Source: Nitrospinota bacterium (GTDB lineage: Bacteria > Nitrospinota_A > UBA7883 > JACRLM01). Taken from it: DNA of 27,375 bases. The notes below the pieces were generated by a model. That model was given only the letters and a program-made list of their open reading frames with translations. It did not search any database and was not told where the DNA came from. Below, piece by piece: positions 24,193 to 27,375 of the stretch. The stretch lies in NCBI GenBank assembly GCA_015231995.1, contig JADGAO010000003.1, forward strand, positions 9,427 through 36,801, in the 5' to 3' direction. The first letter of the stretch is position 1; each line of letters opens with the position of its first letter. The position numbers and the translations under genes were made by a program.

Positions 24193-25220
24193 CTGGAGAT
24201 TTCCTCCCGTTCGTCTTCGAGCCTTTTAAGGGTGACCATACCCCCTTCCTTGCGCGAGTGTATCAGGTATATCGCGCCGCCTAACAGGATTGAGATGGTG
24301 ATTGACACCGCATGGTAGATCACGGCAAGCTCTACCCCTTTGCCATATCCGAACAGGGAGAACACCGCCCCGAAGCCGATTTCGCCCACACCCAATCCGC
24401 CCGGGGCGGCCGGAATGGCGTTTATGAGAAGGCAGACGGGAATCACGAAAAGGAACTGCGCCGCCGTCAGCTCGTTTAGCTCCAGCGCCACAGCCAGAAT
24501 CCAGATGGAACCGTAAAGGAAGAACTGGCTGAAGAAAGATATCCCGAATGCGGTGAGCGCCAGGGATATGTTGTTCCCGAACCTTCTTATCGAAGAGTAT
24601 ATTTTTTCGGTCTTTTCCCGGAACGGAACCACCTCCATGAGCTTTTTCATGAAACGCGTCCTGCTCATCGAATCGCTCATGAACAAGGCCCCTCCTGCGG
24701 TGAACCCGGCGAACAGCGCGAAAATGAAGCCTATTAAAGCCTGAACGCCGCCGCTCCACCATTGAGGCGGGGAGCCTGAAAACCAGACATAAGCCCATAC
24801 GGCCGCCCCCGCAAACGTCCCCATGACGATCATCGTGTACAGCCCCAGCAGACGGTCGAAAATGACGGTGGTCACAAGGGCGGCTCTCTGGCTCTGCCCC
24901 TTGGAAAGGTAGTACGCCTTTACGATGTCGCCACCGACGGCTCCGGGCAGGGCGATGCTGAAGAACATGCCTATCAACGTCAGGTTGAACGCGGCTCGGA
25001 ACCCGATGTGCACGTCCACGGCCCATAACAGCCGCCTCCACCGCTCCACGGTAAAGACGACGGCGATGAAAATAAAGAGCGCCGCTATAAAGACAAGCCA
25101 CGGGCTGGCCGTGGCGAGCCACAGGGTGTCGAAGTCTATCTTGCCGGTTTTGTACAACACCGCAAATACGGCCGCGATGACCGCGAACTTTACGATGTCC
25201 CATAACAAACGGCGATTCAT
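24189..25220 (-). CDS. Flippase-like/lysylphosphatidylglycerol synthetase TM-region membrane protein (UPF0104)
   Basis: A 343-residue integral membrane protein with about 8 helices. The family motifs are VERWRRLLWAV (about 58-68), IGMFFSIALPGAVGGDIVKAYYL (about 82-104; the Pro-Gly-x-x-Gly-Gly-D core), and IFDRLLGLYTM, with a late PAAPGGLGVGEIGFG segment. Members include the membrane half of MprF and AglD-type proteins, proposed to flip or handle lipids. No synthetase domain is attached. A charged tail (KRLEDEREE) ends the protein. The ATG lacks a close ribosome-binding site; a GGAGG lies about 25 nt upstream, separated from it by a small GC hairpin (GCCGCC/GGCGGC). The function is not known beyond the family. 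Confidence 0.85.
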   Translation of the reverse strand: MNRRLLWDIVKFAVIAAVFAVLYKTGKIDFDTLWLATASPWLVFIAALFIFIAVVFTVERWRRLLWAVDVHIGFRAAFNLTLIGMFFSIALPGAVGGDIVKAYYLSKGQSQRAALVTTVIFDRLLGLYTMIVMGTFAGAAVWAYVWFSGSPPQWWSGGVQALIGFIFALFAGFTAGGALFMSDSMSRTRFMKKLMEVVPFREKTEKIYSSIRRFGNNISLALTAFGISFFSQFFLYGSIWILAVALELNELTAAQFLFVIPVCLLINAIPAAPGGLGVGEIGFGAVFSLFGYGKGVELAVIYHAVSITISILLGGAIYLIHSRKEGGMVTLKRLEDEREEISS

Positions 25221-25275
25221 CAGGTTTACGCGCCGCCGGGTGGGCGGCCTCCATTTAACATAAAGGGAGAAATTG

Positions 25276-25306
25276 TATCACGATAATAAGCCGTGATAAT
25301 AAGCCG
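25276..25306. promoter_or_regulatory. Inverted and direct repeats between divergent genes
   Basis: TATCACG (25276-25282) and CGTGATA (25292-25298) form a perfect inverted repeat with a 9-nt spacer. Overlapping it, GATAATAAGCCG occurs twice, 13 nt apart (25282-25293 and 25295-25306). The block ends 3 nt before the -35 box of the plus-strand promoter, a suitable place for a regulator of either gene. Confidence 0.45.
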
Positions 25307-25309
25307 CGA

Positions 25310-25338
25310 TTGCGAAAGCTGTCCGCACGTCCTATAAT
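25310..25338 (+). promoter_or_regulatory. Sigma-70 promoter of the small membrane protein gene
   Basis: TTGCGA (25310-25315) and a perfect TATAAT (25333-25338) are spaced by exactly 17 nt. Transcription would start near 25345, leaving a leader of about 55 nt with a possible GCTGGC/GCCAGC stem ahead of the GGGAG ribosome-binding site. Confidence 0.65.
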
Positions 25339-25399
25339 CCAGCTGGCTTGCGGAGGGCCGCCAGCGGGAAACCGATAACAAGATAGGGAGAAAACAGCG

Positions 25400-26035
25400 A
25401 TGAACAAGCCTTTCGACATCCAACGGTATCTTAAAGAAGGATATGAGCTTTTCTCCGCCAACGCGGTGAACCTCGTTGTCGCCACGCTTCTTTTCGTGGT
25501 CGTGCATTTCGCCGCCAACTTCATACCGTTCGCCACGTTCCTTGTGACAGGGCCCATGATGGGCGGGATGTTCCTGGTGGTGATGGATATCATGGAAGGA
25601 AAGACCTTCAACGCCATGAGGGTGTTCGACGGCTTCCAGAAGCTTGTCCCTCTCGTGCTTGTGGGGATACTCGTCTCCGTGTTCACGATGGCCGGTTTCA
25701 TACTTCTGATAATCCCGGGTTTCATCGTGATGGGCTGGTACTTGTTCCCATACCTCTTCGTGGTGGACGAGGAGATGGACTTCTGGCAGGCGATGGAAGC
25801 CTCCCGCATGATCGGGTTTGCAAACCATGTCCAGGTGGCGCTCATGGCTTTGGCGCTTGGCGTGATCAACCTGATAGGCGCGTTGATGTTGGGCGTAGGC
25901 TTGCTTGTGACCATCCCGCTGACCATCTGCGCGATCGCCAAGGCGTATGAGGATCAGCACGGCTTTAAGTCGTTAAAGAGCTGGCCTAGCTCCTTGAAAG
26001 TCGCCCCTCCGCCTCCGCCCGCCTCCCCTGTTTAA
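25400..26035 (+). CDS. Polytopic membrane protein, glycerophosphodiesterase-membrane-domain/DUF975-like
   Basis: A 211-residue membrane protein with about four or five helices. The central LLIIPGFIVMGWYLFPYLFVVDEEMDFWQAMEASRMI stretch (P-G-x3-x-x-Y...D-x-x-x..AL/AM-x-S) is the pattern of the small membrane domains found in GlpQ-type membrane regions and DUF975-like proteins. The C-terminus is a short proline-rich cytoplasmic tail (PPPPPASP). No catalytic motif is visible, and its function is unknown. GGGAG lies 9 nt before the ATG. It appears to be a single-gene transcript: promoter at 25310, terminator hairpin at 26049. Confidence 0.75.
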   Translation: MNKPFDIQRYLKEGYELFSANAVNLVVATLLFVVVHFAANFIPFATFLVTGPMMGGMFLVVMDIMEGKTFNAMRVFDGFQKLVPLVLVGILVSVFTMAGFILLIIPGFIVMGWYLFPYLFVVDEEMDFWQAMEASRMIGFANHVQVALMALALGVINLIGALMLGVGLLVTIPLTICAIAKAYEDQHGFKSLKSWPSSLKVAPPPPPASPV

Positions 26036-26048
26036 ACCAGCTATGTTT

Positions 26049-26080
26049 GGGCGATGGGGTTTTTTAGGCCTCCATCGCCC
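26049..26080 (+). terminator. Hairpin after the small membrane protein gene
   Basis: GGGCGATGG (26049-26057) pairs perfectly with CCATCGCCC (26072-26080). The T-run lies inside the loop rather than after the stem. A second hairpin, CCCGC/GCGGG (26084-26101) with the tail CTTTATGATTTTC, follows at once and is the more classical stop. Confidence 0.6.
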
Positions 26081-26083
26081 GGC

Positions 26084-26114
26084 CCCGCTCATTTCGGCGG
26101 GCTTTATGATTTTC
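26084..26114 (+). terminator. Second hairpin with T-rich tail
   Basis: A CCCGC/GCGGG stem with an 8-nt loop is followed by TTTATGATTTTC. Together with the preceding hairpin it should separate the small membrane protein transcript from the DUF1858 gene. The tail overlaps an FNR-like inverted repeat. Confidence 0.45.
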
Positions 26115-26119
26115 ATCAT
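26106..26119. promoter_or_regulatory. FNR/CRP-family-like box (ATGAT-N4-ATCAT)
   Basis: ATGAT TTTC ATCAT is a perfect inverted repeat that differs from the FNR consensus TTGAT-N4-ATCAA only at the two outermost positions, symmetrically. It lies about 80 nt upstream of a gene for a membrane haem-type protein, a common FNR/Dnr-regulated class. Two mismatches make this tentative. Confidence 0.35.
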
Positions 26120-26130
26120 TGAGCCTCGCC

Positions 26131-26144
26131 GTAAAGCGCTTTAC
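26131..26144. promoter_or_regulatory. Perfect 14-bp palindrome upstream of the DUF1858 gene
   Basis: GTAAAGCGCTTTAC is an uninterrupted palindrome about 50 nt before the ATG and 11 nt after the FNR-like box. It is a candidate operator; no matching known regulator is recognised. Confidence 0.4.
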
Positions 26145-26192
26145 CTTCAGAGTCTATGGTTGTTTTCACGTATTTTCTAAAAAAAGGTAGAG

Positions 26193-27188
26193 ATGGACAG
26201 ATATACCAAGTTATTCGTTAAAACTTCGCTTATATACCTTGGCCTTGGCGTGTTCCTGGGCGCGCACCTGGCCATTTTCGAGCATGGCAGGATCGAGATA
26301 AGGTTCGTCCATGTGCATACGATGCTGTTGGGCTTCATGGCGATGTTGATCTACGGCGTCGCATATCACATACTGCCGAGGTTCAACGCCAAACCCGTCC
26401 CTTATCCGGGGCTGATTCCCGTCCAATACTGGCTCGCCAACATAGGCATCGTGGGCCTTTCTGCGTTTTACATACTCGGAGGATTCTGGGGAACGGGGGC
26501 TCTGCGGGTCTTTTTCGGGCTGTTCGGGATTATGGAGGCGGTGGCCATCGCTATATTCATAATCAACATCTACCCCGTCGTCTCGGAGGAAAAACCCAAG
26601 CCCGCCGTCCCGGCCCCCTCGCCGGAGCCGGTCCGCGCGCCGGAGGGCGTGGCCGACACGACGCCCAAGCCCGCGCCTTCCGCCGGGGCCGTGAAGGTCT
26701 CCCCCACGATGAAAATCGCGGAGATACTCGATCAATGGCCTCATCTGGAAGATGTGTTTTACGAGCAGGGGTTGGAGAGCGTGGCCAACCCCGCCGCCCG
26801 CTCCACCGTTGGCAAGATGATCACGCTTAGTATGGCCGCAAAAAAAGCCGGCAAAAACCTTTTCGAGCTGATCGCGGCCCTCGAAGGGAAAACACTGCTC
26901 AACGCCGACGGCAAAACCGCCGCCGCCTCGCCCAAAGCGTCCGCTGGCGGCCCGCCTTTCAACAGGGGCGAGATGGCAACAGCCAAGACGATGGTTGGAA
27001 GGCTTATCGAGGTTTACCCGGAGACGAAGGTGGTGTTCGAGAAACATTACGGCGCATCATGTTTCACATGTCCGGGGCAGAAGACGGAGTCGGTCGAGCA
27101 GACGGCGCAAATGCACGGGATGGCTCCGCAGGTGATACTCGACGAGATCAACCAGATAATCGGGGATGTCTTAAAGAAAGCCAGCTAG
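26193..27188 (+). CDS. CcoN/NorB-like membrane module fused to two DUF1858 redox-disulfide domains
   Basis: A 331-residue protein. Residues 1-132 hold four membrane helices. The second contains RFVHVHTMLLGFMAM...GVAYHILPRF (His40, His42, His59), the wording found in haem-binding helices of NorB, CcoN and NnrS-like proteins. A proline-rich linker (about 137-165) leads to two DUF1858 domains (about 170-225 and 246-325), a family often next to hybrid cluster proteins. The second has the redox pair Cys290-x-x-Cys293 (CFTCPGQKTE); the first lacks both cysteines. The membrane part probably binds haem, with a possible thiol-disulfide function on the soluble side. AGGTAGAG precedes the ATG directly. 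The gene has its own upstream signals and a strong terminator, so it is likely monocistronic. The partner and role are unknown. Confidence 0.72.
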   Translation: MDRYTKLFVKTSLIYLGLGVFLGAHLAIFEHGRIEIRFVHVHTMLLGFMAMLIYGVAYHILPRFNAKPVPYPGLIPVQYWLANIGIVGLSAFYILGGFWGTGALRVFFGLFGIMEAVAIAIFIINIYPVVSEEKPKPAVPAPSPEPVRAPEGVADTTPKPAPSAGAVKVSPTMKIAEILDQWPHLEDVFYEQGLESVANPAARSTVGKMITLSMAAKKAGKNLFELIAALEGKTLLNADGKTAAASPKASAGGPPFNRGEMATAKTMVGRLIEVYPETKVVFEKHYGASCFTCPGQKTESVEQTAQMHGMAPQVILDEINQIIGDVLKKAS

Positions 27189-27221
27189 ATATTATCTTTG
27201 GCCAACGCTCATATAACCGTT

Positions 27222-27246
27222 CGGCGGGGTGTTCTTCACCCCGCCG
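27222..27246 (+). terminator. Strong terminator after the DUF1858 gene
   Basis: A perfect 10-bp stem CGGCGGGGTG/CACCCCGCCG with loop TTCTT is followed by TTTCC. It lies 34 nt after the stop codon. Its stem-loop is the same sequence as the minus-strand terminator at 1504-1529. Confidence 0.75.
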
Positions 27247-27263
27247 TTTCCGCTTTCGCGGCT

Positions 27264-27302
27264 CCCTTGCAGGGCTACCCACCGGGGGCGCCCGTGCAAG
27301 GG
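27264..27302. other. Long GC-rich hairpin of unknown role
   Basis: CCCTTGCA (27264-27271) pairs with TGCAAGGG (27295-27302), extended by GGGC (27272-27275) with GCCC (27290-27293) and one bulged G, giving 12 base pairs. A small CCGC/GCGG hairpin lies just before it (27250-27261). No T-run follows on either strand. The remaining 70 bases to the window edge hold a CGATATCATATCG inverted repeat (27340-27352) and no recognisable gene. Confidence 0.5.
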
Positions 27303-27375
27303 ATTTCCGCTAAAAATGGCTGAAGTCATTGTCATCCAGCGATATCATATCGTTCGGGTTTGCGTCGCCGCGTCT

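Noticed and set aside
24226..25254. 342-residue minus-strand frame overlapping the flippase-like gene
   Set aside because: Arg/His-rich alternative frame of the same DNA; the flippase frame has membrane helices and family motifs.
25226..25960. His/Glu-rich 244-residue minus-strand frame over the small membrane protein gene
   Set aside because: Antisense shadow of a plus-strand gene with promoter, ribosome-binding site and membrane helices.
27264..27375. Possible riboswitch (cyclic-di-GMP type) on the minus strand
   Set aside because: A CCGGTGGGTAGC string resembles part of the GEMM core, but the other conserved blocks (GCAAAGCC, CCGG-CUAA and the closing stem) are not found.

Overview
The window reads as chromosomal DNA from a flagellated, GC-rich Gram-negative bacterium. 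A chemotaxis operon with a FliL-type protein, PlsC, MltG, a complete BioC/BioH-type biotin start pathway and respiratory membrane haem proteins all fit a deltaproteobacterial-, Nitrospinota- or Nitrospirota-like lineage. That placement is inferred from gene content only, and the taxon cannot be fixed from the sequence alone. No rRNA, tRNA, CRISPR array, transposase or prophage gene was seen, and every gap between genes is under 300 bases.

Layout. 1-10.2 kb is on the minus strand. In transcription order it holds plsC; rnhB-yraN; then bioH-bioC-bioDA-ruvX-mltG and a receiver/PP2C phosphatase, a chain of overlapping or nearly touching genes that ends at a hairpin near 1.5 kb; then a bacteriohemerythrin and a P1-family (DmpA-like) peptidase. 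10.3-14.4 kb is on the plus strand: mazG, a YbgC-type thioesterase, a coiled-coil WbdD-like methyltransferase and a haem-copper-oxidase-like membrane protein. An RqcH/NFACT gene (minus) lies back to back with a HEAT-repeat gene (plus) at 14.7-17.2 kb. 17.3-24.2 kb (plus) is a signalling operon: receiver-TPR protein, FliL-like protein, CheA with two Hpt domains, CheW, CheB and a class I glutamine amidotransferase. 24.2-25.2 kb (minus) is a flippase-like membrane protein. 25.4-27.2 kb (plus) holds a small membrane protein and a membrane haem-type protein fused to two DUF1858 domains.

How the genes work together. BioC methylates malonyl-ACP to start pimelate synthesis. BioH removes the methyl ester. 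The fused BioD-BioA carries out the two middle ring-building steps; bioF and bioB are not in the window. CheA, CheW and CheB form a chemosensory core with a CheY-like receiver-TPR protein as a candidate output, but no receptor or cheR is present.

Points of most interest: (1) a subunit I-like haem-copper oxidase relative that keeps the haem-ligand histidines but has Tyr-Tyr where the helix VII Cu-B His-His pair should be; (2) a CcoN/NorB-like N-terminal membrane module joined to two DUF1858 domains behind an FNR-like box and a 14-bp palindrome; (3) a composite inverted-repeat element found in four intergenic gaps plus a remnant at the left edge, one copy of which appears to provide, and fold up, the ribosome-binding site of bioH.
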